A stretch of 64,000 bases of DNA from Helicobacteraceae bacterium (GTDB lineage: Bacteria; Campylobacterota; Campylobacteria; Campylobacterales; Sulfurimonadaceae): assembly GCA_013138865.1 (NCBI GenBank), contig WTBY01000005.1, forward strand, positions 157,549 to 221,548, read 5' to 3'. The translations under genes and the position numbers were made by a program. Below the pieces are notes generated by a model, which was not told the DNA's origin, did no database searches, and saw nothing but the letters and a program-made list of their open reading frames with translations. Positions 63,988-64,000 of the stretch are shown here, in pieces (position 1 is the stretch's first letter; the number at the start of each line of letters is the position of its first letter).

Positions 63988-64000
63988 AATTATAACGGTT

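Larger units (their letters stand above)
63690..64000. other. Non-coding end region (311 bases)
   Basis: No coding frame with gene-like features is seen on either strand. The stretch holds the minus-strand promoter at 63713, a perfect 8-base inverted repeat (63787-63794 with 63807-63814), a plus-strand promoter-like element at 63898-63926 and a large imperfect hairpin at 63942-63987. The next gene must lie beyond the window. Confidence 0.6.

Overview
The window is AT-rich (roughly one third G+C by eye) and densely coded. It looks like a chromosomal segment of a free-living Campylobacterota (Epsilonproteobacteria) species of the Sulfurimonas/Sulfurovum type. This is inferred from gene content: pgl-type bacillosamine genes, class II DAHP synthase, a fused CcsBA cytochrome c synthase, many chemoreceptors, HDOD/CheX proteins, short operons with 1-14 base overlaps, and frequent TTG/GTG starts. 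No rRNA, tRNA, CRISPR array or recognisable insertion sequence was found.

Layout. 1-2492: 3' part of a Wadjet-type (JetABCD) plasmid-defence locus, with the end of jetC and a complete jetD. 2485-6655: pglE and, convergent to it, an aroG-pglF pair. 6760-15174: housekeeping run cvpA-fur-lysS-polA-ccsBA. 15182-19484: a PilJ/PAS histidine kinase and a zinc-binding (CZB) chemoreceptor. 19494-23285: dapC-like aminotransferase, an unknown helical protein, murC, a small membrane protein and a periplasmic rhodanese. 23410-29798: a GAF/PP2C signalling phosphatase, a bioF-like gene, an orphan ABC ATPase, PBP1A and an unknown anchored protein. 29788-31409 (minus): murG-dedA. 31545-35736: a P460-like cytochrome followed by two chemoreceptors with related sensor domains. 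35766-37996: xseA and a CobT-like gene. 37999-41739 (minus): a TPR/DUF560-type outer-membrane exporter and a FecR/low-complexity/TbpB-like-barrel protein, a candidate type XI (Slam-like) secretion pair, with a short lipoprotein gene diverging from it. 42252-44739: acpP-fabF-accA. 44757-48995 (minus): HDOD, CheX-like protein, rpe, trpF and a DEDDh exonuclease. 49151-52161: rpmB, a K+ channel, argJ and a response regulator. 52158-55156: a Pif1-like helicase, a Sel1-repeat protein, a parvulin and a phosphagen (arginine) kinase. 55159-63689 (minus): a six-gene operon for a MipA/OmpV protein, DsbD, a thioredoxin-like protein and a complete TolC/MFP/RND efflux pump. 63690-64000: non-coding, with a promoter-like element and an inverted repeat.

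Most noteworthy: (1) the exporter/cargo pair at 37999-41739, in which the predicted cargo joins a FecR domain to a TbpB-like barrel through a long repetitive acidic/Pro/Thr linker; (2) strong enrichment of the palindrome GCGATCGC (10 copies counted by hand, well under one expected), the same 8-mer as cyanobacterial HIP1; (3) a two-domain phosphagen kinase, rare in bacteria; (4) trpF, whose catalytic cysteine is only included if translation starts at an ATT codon; (5) the Wadjet remnant at the window edge; (6) the cytochrome plus twin-chemoreceptor cluster. All functions come from reading translated sequence against remembered family motifs; no database search was run.
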